This document shows, in pieces, positions 7,957 through 17,266 of a stretch of DNA of 64,000 bases. Both the position numbers and the translations under genes were made by a program. Location: positions 4,278,001-4,342,000 of the forward strand of contig NZ_CP033068.1 in the NCBI RefSeq assembly GCF_003668995.1, read 5' to 3'. Source of the stretch: Flavobacterium sp. 140616W15. Its GTDB lineage: Bacteria > Bacteroidota > Bacteroidia > Flavobacteriales > Flavobacteriaceae. Numbering within the stretch: the stretch's first letter is position 1; each line of letters opens with the position of its first letter. The notes under the pieces were generated by a model. It made no database searches. It was not told the origin of the DNA and saw only the letters and a list, made by a program, of their open reading frames with translations.

Positions 7957-9753
7957 CTAATCATTCAATTTAAGCACAGCCATAAAAGCTTCTTGAGGAA
8001 TTTCAACGTTTCCTACCTGACGCATACGTTTTTTACCTTTTTTCTGTTTTTCAAGAAGTTTACGCTTACGCGAAATATCTCCACCATAACATTTTGCAGT
8101 AACGTCTTTACGTAATGCTTTTATAGTTTCACGAGCAATAATTTTAGCTCCAATTGCAGCTTGAATCGGAATGTCAAATTGTTGTCTTGGGATTAATTCA
8201 CGTAATTTTTCGGTCATTTTTTTACCGATGTTATAAGCATTGTCTTCGTGAATCAATGCAGAAAGTGCATCAACAGTTTGTGCATTTAAAAGAACATCCA
8301 ATTTTACTAATTTAGAAGTTCTCATTCCTATCGGAGTGTAATCAAAAGAAGCATAACCTTTAGAAACCGTTTTTAAACGATCATAAAAATCAAATACAAT
8401 TTCGGCTAATGGCATATCAAAATTTAATTCTACACGTTCTGTAGTTAAATAGGTTTGATTGGTAATTTGACCGCGTTTTTCGATACACAAACTCATTACG
8501 TTTCCAACAAAGTCAGCTTTTGTAATAATTGTTGCTTTAATATATGGTTCTTCAACTCTGTCTAGTTTTGAAGGCTCTGGTAAATCTGATGGATTGTTTA
8601 CTACAAAAGCCGTTTCTGGTTCTTTTTTGGTATAAGCAAGATACGAAACGTTAGGTACTGTAGTAATTACAGTCATATCAAATTCGCGCTCTAAACGTTC
8701 CTGAATGATTTCCATGTGAAGCATTCCTAAGAATCCACAACGGAAACCAAATCCTAAAGCAGCAGAACTTTCAGGAGTAAAAACTAACGAAGCATCATTT
8801 AATTGTAATTTCTCCATAGAAGAACGCAAATCTTCATAATCTTCAGTATCTACAGGGTAAATTCCAGCAAATACCATTGGTTTTACATCCTCAAAACCGG
8901 TAATCATATTAGTTGTAGGGACTTTAGCATCAGTTAGAGTATCTCCAACTTTAACCTCTTTGGCTTCTTTAATTCCAGAAATTAAGTAACCAACATCACC
9001 TGCAGAAATTACATTTTTAGGAACTTGATTTAATTTTAATGTTCCAATTTCATCCGCAAAATATTCATTTCCAGTGGCCATGAATTTAATTTTTTGCCCT
9101 TTTCTGATTTCTCCATTTTTCACACGGAAAATAACTTCAATTCCACGAAACGGATTGTAATGTGAATCGAAAATCAAAGCTTGTAATGGCTCATCAATAT
9201 TTCCTGTTGGAGGTGGGATTTTTTCAATAATGGCGGCCAAAATATTTTCGACACCAAAACCTGTTTTTCCAGAAGCATGAATAATATCTTCTAATTTACA
9301 TCCTAATAAATCAATAATATCATCACTAACTTCTTCTGGATTTGCACTTGGTAAATCAACTTTATTCAAAACAGGAATGATTTCTAAGTCATTTTCTAGT
9401 GCTAAGTATAAATTTGATATGGTTTGAGCCTGAATACTTTGTGCAGCATCAACAATTAATAGTGCTCCTTCGCAAGCAGCAATTGATCGAGAAACTTCGT
9501 ATGAAAAGTCAACGTGTCCTGGAGTGTCAATTAAATTCAGGATGTATTCTTCTCCTTTATAAGTGTACTCCATTTGTATTGCGTGACTTTTTATGGTAAT
9601 TCCACGTTCGCGCTCCAAGTCCATATTGTCTAGCAATTGGGCCTTTTCTTCACGAGCAGTTACGGTTTGTGTAGCGCCAAGCAAACGGTCAGCAAGTGTA
9701 CTTTTACCGTGATCAATGTGTGCAATAATGCAAAAGTTACGTATCTTTTTCAT
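7957..9753 (-). CDS. lepA: Elongation factor 4 (LepA), ribosomal back-translocase GTPase
   Basis: 598 residues, full length for LepA. The GTPase domain has the P-loop [15 protein letters not shown], the switch/G3 motif [12 protein letters not shown] and the G4 motif NKVDLPSA. The EF-G-like domains and the LepA-specific C-terminal domain follow, with the typical basic tail [20 protein letters not shown]. Acts on stalled or mistranslocated ribosomes. The gene lies downstream of cvpA on the same strand with a 250-base gap and probably has its own promoter. Confidence 0.97.
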   Translation of the reverse strand: MKKIRNFCIIAHIDHGKSTLADRLLGATQTVTAREEKAQLLDNMDLERERGITIKSHAIQMEYTYKGEEYILNLIDTPGHVDFSYEVSRSIAACEGALLIVDAAQSIQAQTISNLYLALENDLEIIPVLNKVDLPSANPEEVSDDIIDLLGCKLEDIIHASGKTGFGVENILAAIIEKIPPPTGNIDEPLQALIFDSHYNPFRGIEVIFRVKNGEIRKGQKIKFMATGNEYFADEIGTLKLNQVPKNVISAGDVGYLISGIKEAKEVKVGDTLTDAKVPTTNMITGFEDVKPMVFAGIYPVDTEDYEDLRSSMEKLQLNDASLVFTPESSAALGFGFRCGFLGMLHMEIIQERLEREFDMTVITTVPNVSYLAYTKKEPETAFVVNNPSDLPEPSKLDRVEEPYIKATIITKADFVGNVMSLCIEKRGQITNQTYLTTERVELNFDMPLAEIVFDFYDRLKTVSKGYASFDYTPIGMRTSKLVKLDVLLNAQTVDALSALIHEDNAYNIGKKMTEKLRELIPRQQFDIPIQAAIGAKIIARETIKALRKDVTAKCYGGDISRKRKLLEKQKKGKKRMRQVGNVEIPQEAFMAVLKLND

Positions 9754-9845
9754 TGTTTATTATGTCAATTCTCTATGCGAGTTTAAGTGTTTTTTTGTTG
9801 TAAATCTATGGTGTAGCAAAGCCGTAACACCTCTTCAATAATCTG

Positions 9846-9853
9846 CAAAGATA
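9846..9853 (-). promoter_or_regulatory. Candidate -7 element (TATCTTTG) for lepA
   Basis: Read on the minus strand, this matches TAnnTTTG exactly, about 93 bases upstream of the lepA ATG. No clear TTG at the -33 position. Confidence 0.4.
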
Positions 9854-10005
9854 ATGCAAAGTTTTGGATTCTAGAATCTAGATGTATTATTGTTGAGGCT
9901 TTAAGAAATAAAAGATGAATTCGGCTGTTTTTTACACTCTTATATGTTTATTCTAAAATCTAAATTTGCATAAAAGGCAGTCTTTGTTATGTAAGAAAAG
10001 ATCTT

Positions 10006-10539
10006 TTATTTGGTTGTTTCAGATTCTTTCTCAGCACTGCTTTTCTTTAAGGTATCATACCAGTTTTCTATTGAAGGATAAATAAAACTAGCTACTTTTT
10101 GTATTGGATTATAAAAGATTGATTTATCTAAGGTTTCTTTTTTTGCAAAAGTATGGTTGAAGTTTATTTTTTCAAAAAGGGTAAAAACGACACTTAATAT
10201 TAAAACAGTTTTTAGAATTCTAAAAAGACCACCACCAAGTTTATTAAGCCATCCTAATTGAGCAAAATCTGCAATTCCGGTTAAAAATTTAGCTAATAAA
10301 TATACAACAATGACCACTAAAATAAATGTCAATATAAATGCTGTAATCTGAATCGTATTTGGATTCCATGAAACATGTTTCATGATGATTTCTTTCATTA
10401 AAGACGAGAATTTAATGGCTAAATAAATTCCCAATAGTAGAGATATAAAAGAGGCAACCTCTACAAAAAGACCATTTTTGATGCCTTGGTACAAACCGAA
10501 AATCAATAAAGCACCTAAAATCATATCGAAAAAACTCAT
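10006..10539 (-). CDS. cvpA: CvpA family membrane protein
   Basis: 177 residues with about four membrane helices (starting MSFFDMILGALLIFGLYQG; later ITAFILTFILVVIVVYLLAK). The glycine-rich LGWLNKLGGGLFRILKT segment is typical of CvpA/colicin V production proteins, which support envelope integrity. A charged tail follows residue 160. First gene before lepA on the minus strand. Confidence 0.85.
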   Translation of the reverse strand: MSFFDMILGALLIFGLYQGIKNGLFVEVASFISLLLGIYLAIKFSSLMKEIIMKHVSWNPNTIQITAFILTFILVVIVVYLLAKFLTGIADFAQLGWLNKLGGGLFRILKTVLILSVVFTLFEKINFNHTFAKKETLDKSIFYNPIQKVASFIYPSIENWYDTLKKSSAEKESETTK

Positions 10540-10654
10540 ATTCTTAATTTTTGTTTAATGAATGCGCAAATATAAAAGAATTATCTACTACGTATTGTCA
10601 AATTTCAAGTTCTTATCTTTGTACACGGATTTATATTTTTTAAATCCTATAAAA

Positions 10655-10680
10655 TGTTATCCTGAGCAGAGTCGAAGGGT
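10655..10680 (+). repeat. Short dispersed element CCTGAGCAGAGTCGAAGG
   Basis: This word is a well-known type of short intergenic repeat in many bacterial genomes, usually seen as CTGAGCGNAGTCGAAGG. It lies just upstream of the ATG at 10706, inside an open frame that should not be annotated as coding. Confidence 0.5.
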
Positions 10681-10705
10681 ACAAATCATAATCAACAATA
10701 TAAAT

Positions 10706-11062
10706 ATGTCAAGAGACACACAACTTAAAGAACGCTGGGAACAGCTTGTAAATATACTTTCTGATCAATTTTCACAAGGAGAAAACTTAGATTTAGATTC
10801 CATAATTTATTTAATAGGGGTACAGGAGTTAGGAAAATTACATCGCGAATTTAAAAAAGATGAAAAATTAAACCTAATGCATATCGCTATATGTAGGTTA
10901 TTAGAACCTTATGGGTTTTATGAATTTGAGTTTTTTGACGAAGAAGGTTGGCCGCATTACAAAGTAAAAGAAGAATTACCTCCATTAAAGGCAGGAGAAC
11001 AATCTGTTTTGATGAAAGAAGCAATTGTGAATTATTTTTTAGAAAGAAAACTTATTGATTAG
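10706..11062 (+). CDS. Conserved hypothetical protein
   Basis: 118 residues, soluble, acidic and no signal peptide. It begins MSRDTQLKERWEQLVNIL and has an aromatic segment with LEPYGFYEFEFFDEEGWPHY. I do not assign a function. The frame is open back to 10562, but that part reads through an intergenic repeat (10655-10680), so the ATG at 10706 is the better start. Divergent from cvpA, upstream of pheS. Confidence 0.75.
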   Translation: MSRDTQLKERWEQLVNILSDQFSQGENLDLDSIIYLIGVQELGKLHREFKKDEKLNLMHIAICRLLEPYGFYEFEFFDEEGWPHYKVKEELPPLKAGEQSVLMKEAIVNYFLERKLID

Positions 11063-11065
11063 TTT

Positions 11066-11168
11066 TTTAGTATTCAGTCTCAGTCTACAGTCACAGTTTC
11101 GGTTTGTCTTTCAATAGGTACTGAAAACCCAGAATGAATATCGCGACTGTAAACTGCGACTAAAAATT
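11066..11168. repeat. Imperfect inverted repeat of the CAGTCTACAGT type
   Basis: The left part is built of TTTTTAGT, ATTCAGTCTCAGTC, TACAGTCACAGTT words. The right part carries the reverse complement, GACTGTAAACTGCGACTAAAAA. Similar vocabulary recurs at about 50890-50965 and 56775-56815, suggesting a dispersed family. Confidence 0.6.
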
Positions 11169-11241
11169 AGTTTGATAAGATAGTTTCTTGAAATTGAAAG
11201 GAAACTTTGAATTTTAGACATTATACTTAGAACAAAATCCT

Positions 11242-11249
11242 TAAATTTG
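11242..11249 (+). promoter_or_regulatory. Candidate -7 element (TAAATTTG) for pheS
   Basis: Matches TAnnTTTG, 20 bases before the pheS ATG at 11269. No clear TTG at the expected distance. Confidence 0.45.
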
Positions 11250-11268
11250 TAGTTTCAAAGTAAGATCG

Positions 11269-12287
11269 ATGATAGATAAGATAAAAGAATATATTGGGGA
11301 AGCTCAAGCTTTTTCAACAGAAAACAAAGAAGAATTAGAAGCATTCCGAATTAAATTTCTTGGTAAGAAAGGTGTTTTAAACGATTTTTTTGCCGAATTT
11401 AAGACTGTACCAAATGATCAAAAAAGGAATTTGGACAAGTTATAAACGCTTTAAAAACAGCTGCTGAAGATAAAGTAAAGGCTATTGTTGAAGCTTTAGA
11501 AAGCAAGGAAGAAGTTAAAGGTGTTTATGGAGATTTAACTCGTGCTGCAGAACCAATAATTATTGGCTCTCGTCATCCGATATCAATCGTGAAGAATCAG
11601 ATTATAGATATTTTTGCTAATATTGGTTTTAACGTTTCCGAAGGTCCAGAAATCGAAGATGACTGGCATAATTTTACCGCATTAAATCTTCCGGAATACC
11701 ATCCGGCACGTGATATGCAGGATACATTTTTTATACAAACAAATCCTGATGTATTGTTGCGTACACATACTTCATCAGTTCAGGTGCGTTATATGGAAAA
11801 TCATAAACCGCCTATTCGTACTATTTCTCCAGGACGTGTTTTTCGTAATGAAGCAATTTCGTCACGTTCACACTGTATTTTCCATCAGGTAGAAGGATTG
11901 TATATTGATAAAGATGTTTCGTTTGCCGATTTAAAACAAACTTTGCTTTACTTTACGAAAGAAATGTTCGGAAAGTCAAAAATTCGTTTGCGTCCATCAT
12001 ATTTTCCATTTACAGAGCCTAGTGCTGAGATCGATATTTATTGGGGACTAAAAACGGAAACTGATTATCGTATCACTAAAGGAACGGGTTGGTTAGAAAT
12101 TGGTGGTTGTGGAATGGTAGATCCAAACGTTTTGAAAAATTGTGATATAAATCCAGAAGAATACAATGGGTTTGCATTTGGAATGGGAGTAGAGCGTATT
12201 GCAATGTTGTTGTACCAAATTGGAGATATTCGTATGTTTTACGAAAATGATGTTCGATTCTTAGAGCAATTTAAATCGAATATATAA
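11269..12287 (+). CDS. pheS: Phenylalanine--tRNA ligase alpha subunit, interrupted by a one-base frameshift
   Basis: Catalytic subunit of PheRS. The true start is ATG 11269 ([15 protein letters not shown]). The first frame reads to a TAA about 57 codons in; the second frame then runs to the stop at 12287. The second frame holds the class II motifs, including [38 protein letters not shown] and the C-terminal [11 protein letters not shown]. The break is at the A-run 11420-11425: adding one A gives [14 protein letters not shown] and a 339-residue protein, the normal PheS length. PheS is essential, so a base-calling error is the simplest explanation; transcriptional or ribosomal slippage on the A-run would also restore the frame. 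Confidence 0.93.
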
Positions 12288-12302
12288 TATAAGTTGAAAG
12301 TT

Positions 12303-12343
12303 ATAAAGTCGAAAGTTTCAAAGTATGGGATTTTCGACTTTAT
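12303..12343. repeat. Inverted repeat between pheS and the next gene
   Basis: ATAAAGTCGAAA (12303-12314) pairs with TTTTCGACTTTAT (12331-12343). The surrounding spacer repeats AAAGTT/AAGTCG words. There is no T-run, so it is not an obvious terminator. Confidence 0.55.
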
Positions 12344-12365
12344 GATTTTATAAGTTTAGACTAAT

Positions 12366-12773
12366 ATGAAAAAGGATATAATTATTCCAGAAGTAGAAAA
12401 TGTATTTTTGGCAGTTGTTCAAGAATGGAGCGACGATTTTATGGAGAAAGTGTGGTACGCTTATCTTATAAATGATAGTGATTTTAATATTGATAGTGTA
12501 ATGGTGGTTTCAAAAGCTTTTGGAACAATCGATGGCGAAATGAAAAAAACGTCACTTTTGCGTCATGCTTTTGTTGAAGTTCCTGCAGTTTCAGTTGTAA
12601 AAATCGAAATGGTAGAAAAAAGCCTATTGACTTTAAACAACGAATTTATGGTTACTTATTTTATCGGTAATACATTATATGATAAGAAGTTTATTTTCAA
12701 AGCACATTCTATTCATGAAGATTTTTCTGAAGAAGTGCCAATTCTATTCGTTGAAGGAATTATGGTGAAATAG
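12366..12773 (+). CDS. Conserved hypothetical protein downstream of pheS
   Basis: 135 residues, no signal peptide, mixed alpha/beta composition; I do not recognise a family. It starts MKKDIIIPEVENVFLAVVQEW and has a short EVPAVSVVKIEMVEKSLLTL strand-rich core. It shares orientation with pheS, 78 bases apart, and ends at a strong bidirectional terminator, so it may be in the same transcript. Function unknown. Confidence 0.72.
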   Translation: MKKDIIIPEVENVFLAVVQEWSDDFMEKVWYAYLINDSDFNIDSVMVVSKAFGTIDGEMKKTSLLRHAFVEVPAVSVVKIEMVEKSLLTLNNEFMVTYFIGNTLYDKKFIFKAHSIHEDFSEEVPILFVEGIMVK

Positions 12774-12837
12774 TTTGTTGTTGCAATTTTTAAAAAATGT
12801 AGCATATAATTTCTATAAAAAGAGTAAATAGATGAAT

Positions 12838-12880
12838 AAAGAAGAGTCCCAAATAATTTAATTATTTGGGACTCTTCTTT
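12838..12880. terminator. Strong bidirectional terminator
   Basis: A 21-bp near-perfect inverted repeat (12838-12858 with 12860-12880) centred in ATT-rich sequence, containing GAAGAGTCCC. It separates the convergent hypothetical gene and gpsA. Confidence 0.9.
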
Positions 12881-12906
12881 ATTTTTAACAGATAGAAAAC
12901 GAAATA

Positions 12907-13902
12907 TTAGTCTAATAAATCCGTTAATTTTTTAAATACCACTTTGGCGTCTTTGCCTTCATATAAGATACTATATACAGCATCTATAATTGGTGTTTTT
13001 GCACCGTAACCTTGGTTTAGTTTGTAAGCGCTTTTGGTTGCATAATACCCTTCAGAAACCATGCTCATCTCCATCATAGCACTTTTTACAGTGTATCCTT
13101 TTCCAATCATATTTCCAAACATTCTGTTTCTTGAAAAAACAGAATATCCTGTAACTAATAAATCGCCTAAGTAAGCTGAGTCATTAATGTTACGTTTCAT
13201 TTTATGCACTTTCTTGATGAATTTCTTCATTTCACGAATGGCATTACTCATGATAACCGATTGAAAATTGTCGCCATAACCTAAGCCATGTGCAATTCCA
13301 GCAGCTATCGCATAAATGTTTTTAAGCATTGCAGCATATTCGGTACCAATAATATCATCAGAAATTTTGGCTTTAATGTAGTTTCCAGATAGGTTTTTAG
13401 CAACAACGCCAGCTTTACTTGGATCGCCACATGCAATTGTTAAATATGATAATCTTTCAAGCGCAACTTCTTCGGCATGACATGGACCAGTAATAACACC
13501 AATATTGTAAAAAGGAATGTCGTATTTTATATGAAAATGCTCTCCAACAATCAAACTCGTTTCAGGAACAATCCCTTTAATAGCAGAGAAAACAATTTTA
13601 TTCTCTAACGATACAGTTAGTTTCTCTAACTCAGCATGTAAAAAAGCCGATGGAATAGCAAAAATAATATAATCAGCATATTCAACGGCTTCATTTATAT
13701 TATTGGTAAGTTTTAGTTTTTGAGTATCAAATTCTACCGAACTTAAGTAATTCGGGTTGTGTTTGTATTTATTAATGTGTTCGATAGCAGCGTCATTACG
13801 CATGTACCACGAAATTTCAGAAAGATTTACACATAGCATTTTTGCAATGGCGGTCGCCCAGCTTCCACCACCGATTACTGCAAATTTTAAATTTTCGCTC
13901 AT
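12907..13902 (-). CDS. gpsA: Glycerol-3-phosphate dehydrogenase [NAD(P)+]
   Basis: Makes sn-glycerol 3-phosphate from dihydroxyacetone phosphate for phospholipid synthesis. 331 residues, full length. The N-terminal Rossmann motif is VIGGGSWATAIAKML. Next come FAIPSAFL and SAIKGIVPET, then GPCHAEEVALE. The catalytic-domain motif is EYAAMLKNIYAIAAGIAHGLGYGDN with its conserved Lys. Single gene with terminators on both sides. Confidence 0.95.
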   Translation of the reverse strand: MSENLKFAVIGGGSWATAIAKMLCVNLSEISWYMRNDAAIEHINKYKHNPNYLSSVEFDTQKLKLTNNINEAVEYADYIIFAIPSAFLHAELEKLTVSLENKIVFSAIKGIVPETSLIVGEHFHIKYDIPFYNIGVITGPCHAEEVALERLSYLTIACGDPSKAGVVAKNLSGNYIKAKISDDIIGTEYAAMLKNIYAIAAGIAHGLGYGDNFQSVIMSNAIREMKKFIKKVHKMKRNINDSAYLGDLLVTGYSVFSRNRMFGNMIGKGYTVKSAMMEMSMVSEGYYATKSAYKLNQGYGAKTPIIDAVYSILYEGKDAKVVFKKLTDLLD

Positions 13903-14116
13903 TTAATTATTAATTTTCATCAAAAGTACTTAATAATGCAGTAATAACACAAAAAAGAGCCGAATTAATGTGCTATTTTGGTTTCAATAATAAAAAACGA
14001 TTTTTTTTACATTGCATACAATAAGTTATTGATTCTTACGTTATAGTAGTTTATGAATTAGAATTTTAGTTAAATGAATTTACAAATTGAGTTAGTTAGT
14101 TTTGTTTTAGTATTGT

Positions 14117-14155
14117 GAAAAGGCGTCCTTAAAATAAGTTTAAGAACGCCTTTTC
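14117..14155. terminator. Hairpin terminator downstream of the YqhD-like gene
   Basis: GAAAAGGCGT (14117-14126) pairs with ACGCCTTTTC (14146-14155), with further A-T pairs inside. It lies 25 bases beyond the stop of the minus-strand dehydrogenase gene. The spacer from there to gpsA shows no gene. Confidence 0.75.
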
Positions 14156-14179
14156 TATTTTATTTCTATCTTGAGAAGT

Positions 14180-15336
14180 TTAATAACTCATTTCTACAAT
14201 CGATTTTACTTTATCCAAAGTAACCAATTGATTTTCTCCTAAACCTTTCCATCCTCTTTCTTCAAAGCGATTTACTATAAAATCGGCTGTTTTGTCATAG
14301 TCATTTGTATATTGAGATAGTTTGGTATCCATTCCCATAGTATGAAAAAAGGCCACTGTTTGGTTGATAGCTTCTTTAGCAACTTCATCATCTGAACCTG
14401 TTAGGTTAAAAATACGTCTTCCGTATTGTGCTAGTTTTCCTTTTTTAGTTTCAAACATTACATGGTATAAACTAGGACCAACAATTGCTAATGTTCTAGC
14501 ATGGTCGATGCCGTATAAAGCAGTTAATTCATGACCAATCATATGAGTTGCCCAATCACTAGGTACGCCTTTTTGAATTAATCCATTTAACGCCATAGTA
14601 CAACTCCACATAAAGTTTGAAGCCAGAGTATAATCAGTAGGGTTTTCAACCACTTTTGGTCCGACCTCTATTAAAGTTTGTAAAATACCTTCGGCAATTC
14701 GGTCTTGTAAATAACCTTCATGAGGATACGTTAAGTATTGTTCCATAACGTGAGTATAAGCATCTACAACACCATTTTGTAATTGTCTTTTTGGTAAAGA
14801 TGTAATTACAGTTGGATCACAAATAGAGAATTTTGGAAACAACGCACTTCCACCAAAAGCTAATTTTTCCTGAGTAGCTTCAATGGTAACTACAGCACCT
14901 GAATTCATTTCACTTCCTGTTGCAGGCAACGTTAGAACGGTTCCGAATGGTACAGCATTTTCTTTAATCAACAAACGTTTATGAAGGATATCAATTGGAT
15001 TCCCATCAAAATTAACGGTAGCCGAAATAAATTTAACTCCGTCAATTACAGAACCACCACCAACAGCTAAAATAAAATCAATTTTTTCAGCTTTGATAAC
15101 CGCTACAGCTTTCATTAAAGTTTCGAAGTGTGGATTTGGTTCAATTCCGCCGAATTCTACAATATCAAAACCTTTAAGGTTATTGATTACTTGTTCGTGA
15201 ATTCCGTTTTTAAAGATGCTCCCACCTCCATAAGCCAATAATATTTTGCTCCTTGAGGAACAAGGTCTTTTAGTTTATCAATTTGTCCTTTTCCGAAAAC
15301 TAGATTTGTCGGATTGTATAATTCAAAGTTTAACAT
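14180..15336 (-). CDS. yqhD: Iron-containing alcohol dehydrogenase (YqhD/BDH type), one-base frameshift near the N-terminus
   Basis: NADPH-dependent aldehyde reductase of the type III alcohol dehydrogenase family. The natural start is ATG 15336 (MLNFELYNPTNLVFGKGQID). The frame breaks at an A4 run (minus strand, 15247-15244): adding one A gives GAKILLAYGGGSIFKNG and 385 residues, the family length. The remaining frame carries AVGGGSVIDGVKF, TLPATGSEMN, THVMEQYLTYP and metal-site histidines in IGHELTALYGIDHARTL. Such enzymes detoxify aldehydes, which fits the DJ-1-like gene next door. The lesion is the same kind as in pheS, rlpA and batC. Confidence 0.88.
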
Positions 15337-15339
15337 AGT

Positions 15340-15424
15340 TTTTTATTTTATAGTTACTAAGATAGTAAGTTGTTGAGGTTCTAAGTTTTTCTCATAGTAG
15401 AATAGAATCTCAGGAGCTTAGCGT
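15340..15424. repeat. Word-repeat spacer (TACTAAGATAGTAAG / GAGGTTCTAAG)
   Basis: Short words related to those at 7812-7880 and 58923-58960. TTACTAAGATAGTAAG is itself nearly palindromic. No gene seen. Confidence 0.45.
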
Positions 15425-15426
15425 CT

Positions 15427-16194
15427 TTATTTAGAATTCAATTTTTGTAATAACTTTTTAGCAACCAATTTTGATGATGCAGGATTTTGTCCTGTAATTA
15501 ATAATCCATCTTCAACAGCGTATGGTTCCCAGTTTGCTCCTTTTAAGAAATTTGCTCCATTATGTTTTAAAGCATCTTCTAATAAAAAGGGAACGACTTT
15601 AGTTAAGCCAACGGCCTCTTCTTCTTCATTTGTAAAACCAGTTACTTTTTTTCCTTTTACTAAAAATTCACCATTTACTTTTACATTTTTAAGCACAGCA
15701 GGAGCGTGACAAACAAAAGCTACAGGTTTTTTGTGAGTATAAAAAGACTCAATTAAAGCAATTGAATTTTTATCTTCTACTAAATCCCACAATGGTCCAT
15801 GACCTCCAGGATAAAAAACAGCATCGTAATTTGCTTGATTGATAGTCGAAAGTTTGTGTGTGTGTGCTAATTTTTCTTGTAATACTTTGTCAGTATCAAA
15901 TCGTTTTGTGTCTTCTGTTGCAGATGCTGGATCTGCACTTTTTGGATCTATTGGTGGTTGCCCTCCAAGTGGTGAAGCAATTGTAATTTCAATACCCTGA
16001 TCTAATAACTCATAATAAGGTGCAGCAAATTCTTCTGACCAAAAACCTGTTTTTTCTCCTGTATTGCCCAGTTTGTCATTACTGGTTACAACAAATAATA
16101 CTTTTTTCATAGCTTTTTTATTTACTTTTTGGGCAGTAACTTTTGTACTGTTTATAGTTAATGCGATAATAACAAATAGAGCAATTTTCTTCAT
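15427..16194 (-). CDS. Exported DJ-1/PfpI family protein (class I glutamine amidotransferase-like)
   Basis: About 255 residues. The start at 16194 gives a clear signal peptide (MKKIALFVIIALTINSTKVT, then AQ). The body is a DJ-1/HchA-like fold: VLFVVTSNDKLGNTGEKTG, FYPGGHGPLWDLVED, and the nucleophile elbow PVAFVCHAPAVL with its Cys. It ends GLLITGQNPASSKLVAKKLL, typical of the HchA-like branch. Such proteins act on glyoxals or reactive carbonyls, or serve as chaperones; export is less usual. Divergent from a LysR gene that probably controls it. The frame is open 21 bases upstream, but that would hide the signal peptide. Confidence 0.85.
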   Translation of the reverse strand: MKKIALFVIIALTINSTKVTAQKVNKKAMKKVLFVVTSNDKLGNTGEKTGFWSEEFAAPYYELLDQGIEITIASPLGGQPPIDPKSADPASATEDTKRFDTDKVLQEKLAHTHKLSTINQANYDAVFYPGGHGPLWDLVEDKNSIALIESFYTHKKPVAFVCHAPAVLKNVKVNGEFLVKGKKVTGFTNEEEEAVGLTKVVPFLLEDALKHNGANFLKGANWEPYAVEDGLLITGQNPASSKLVAKKLLQKLNSK

Positions 16195-16212
16195 AAGATG
16201 TTTTATTTGATA

Positions 16213-16220
16213 CAAAATTA
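16213..16220 (-). promoter_or_regulatory. Candidate -7 element (TAATTTTG) for the DJ-1-like gene
   Basis: On the minus strand this matches TAnnTTTG, 19 bases before the ATG. The divergent LysR promoter has TATGTTTG at 16255-16262, so the two promoters share an 87-base intergenic region. Confidence 0.45.
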
Positions 16221-16254
16221 GAGCAATTAAGGTATTAGTAAAAATAAAATAAAT

Positions 16255-16262
16255 TATGTTTG
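16255..16262 (+). promoter_or_regulatory. Candidate -7 element (TATGTTTG) for the LysR gene
   Basis: Matches TAnnTTTG, 19 bases before the ATG at 16282. Confidence 0.45.
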
Positions 16263-16281
16263 TGATAAATATATTTATATC

Positions 16282-17178
16282 ATGGTTAATTTAGAATGGT
16301 ACAGAACGTTTAAATCGGTATATAAAAATGGTAATTTTTCTTTGGCTGCCAAAGAACTTTTTATCAGTCAACCAGCAGTTAGTCAGCAAATATCAATGTT
16401 GGAAGCACACGTAGGTTATAAGCTCTTTAACAGAAAATCAAAAGGAGTAGAACCAACGGACTATGCTAAGTTACTTAATAATCTAATTATAGATGCCCTG
16501 GATCGTCTCGAAAATGTAGAGAATGGATTTCGTGCAAAAGCCTCCGATGCCAATCGATTAATTTCAGTAGGGATTTCTAAAAATTTATTTGCTAGTTTAG
16601 GAAGTGTTCTGATTTCTAAATTCGATTTTATAGATTTTAGTTTTCATGATAATGATACACTTTTTGAGTTAGTTGATACTAAGAAGCTTGATTTTGCCAT
16701 TATCACCAAGCAGTTTGATACGTTTGATACGATATACGAAATTGTTGGAAAAATTAAATTAATAATGGTTTCATCCCCACAACTTGAGACAAATGAATTC
16801 AAGTTAAAATTAAAATCTAAAAAATTATCTGAAATAGAGCAGTGGCTTAATGAGCAAAAATGGTATAGTCATGATGCTCGAATTCCGCATGTTAAATTGT
16901 TTTGGTTAAGTGTTTTTAATAAAAAAAGACCATCTATGGTGCCCAATTATATTATTCCTAATGAAAGTGAAATGCTAAGAGTACTTTCTAAGAATAGTGG
17001 AATTGGAATAACATGGGATTGTAATGCAAAAGAATTAATTCAGGAAAATAAGATAAAGCTACTATGGAATAGTAAAGAAATGCCTAGTATAGATGTTTTC
17101 TTATTGTCTGGAAAAAACAGTAACCTGAGTCCTATTTTTGAAACTATTGCTACAGAATTAAAGGAGGTTTTAAAATGA
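16282..17178 (+). CDS. LysR-family transcriptional regulator
   Basis: 298 residues. Residues 1-62 are the winged helix-turn-helix (NGNFSLAAKELFISQPAVSQ, then ISMLEAHVGYKLFNRKSKGV). The rest is a periplasmic-binding-protein-like effector domain. Divergent from the DJ-1/YqhD genes, so regulation of aldehyde detoxification is plausible, but no operator with a T-N11-A pattern is certain. Effector unknown. Confidence 0.9.
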   Translation: MVNLEWYRTFKSVYKNGNFSLAAKELFISQPAVSQQISMLEAHVGYKLFNRKSKGVEPTDYAKLLNNLIIDALDRLENVENGFRAKASDANRLISVGISKNLFASLGSVLISKFDFIDFSFHDNDTLFELVDTKKLDFAIITKQFDTFDTIYEIVGKIKLIMVSSPQLETNEFKLKLKSKKLSEIEQWLNEQKWYSHDARIPHVKLFWLSVFNKKRPSMVPNYIIPNESEMLRVLSKNSGIGITWDCNAKELIQENKIKLLWNSKEMPSIDVFLLSGKNSNLSPIFETIATELKEVLK

Positions 17179-17235
17179 TAATCACTTATGTTTATATTTG
17201 ATAGAGGTTAAATCTTAATCAGTACAAATAGTATT

Positions 17236-17243
17236 TATATTTG
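17236..17243 (+). promoter_or_regulatory. nrtR promoter -7 element (TATATTTG)
   Basis: TAnnTTTG match 23 bases before the nrtR ATG. It overlaps the first two bases of the operator at 17242-17258. Confidence 0.65.
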
Positions 17244-17258
17244 TGTAAATTTTACGCA
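17242..17258 (+). promoter_or_regulatory. NrtR-type operator 1 (autoregulatory)
   Basis: 17-bp palindrome TGTGTAAATTTTACGCA; the half-sites match at seven of eight positions. It begins inside the -7 element, so bound NrtR would block transcription start. Two related palindromes lie at 17953 and 18004. Confidence 0.7.
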
Positions 17259-17266
17259 TTAAAGTT

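Noticed and set aside
10562..10705. N-terminal extension of the hypothetical gene at 10706
   Set aside because: It reads through a dispersed CCTGAGCAGAGTCGAAGG element and has no conserved look; the ATG at 10706 is the natural start.
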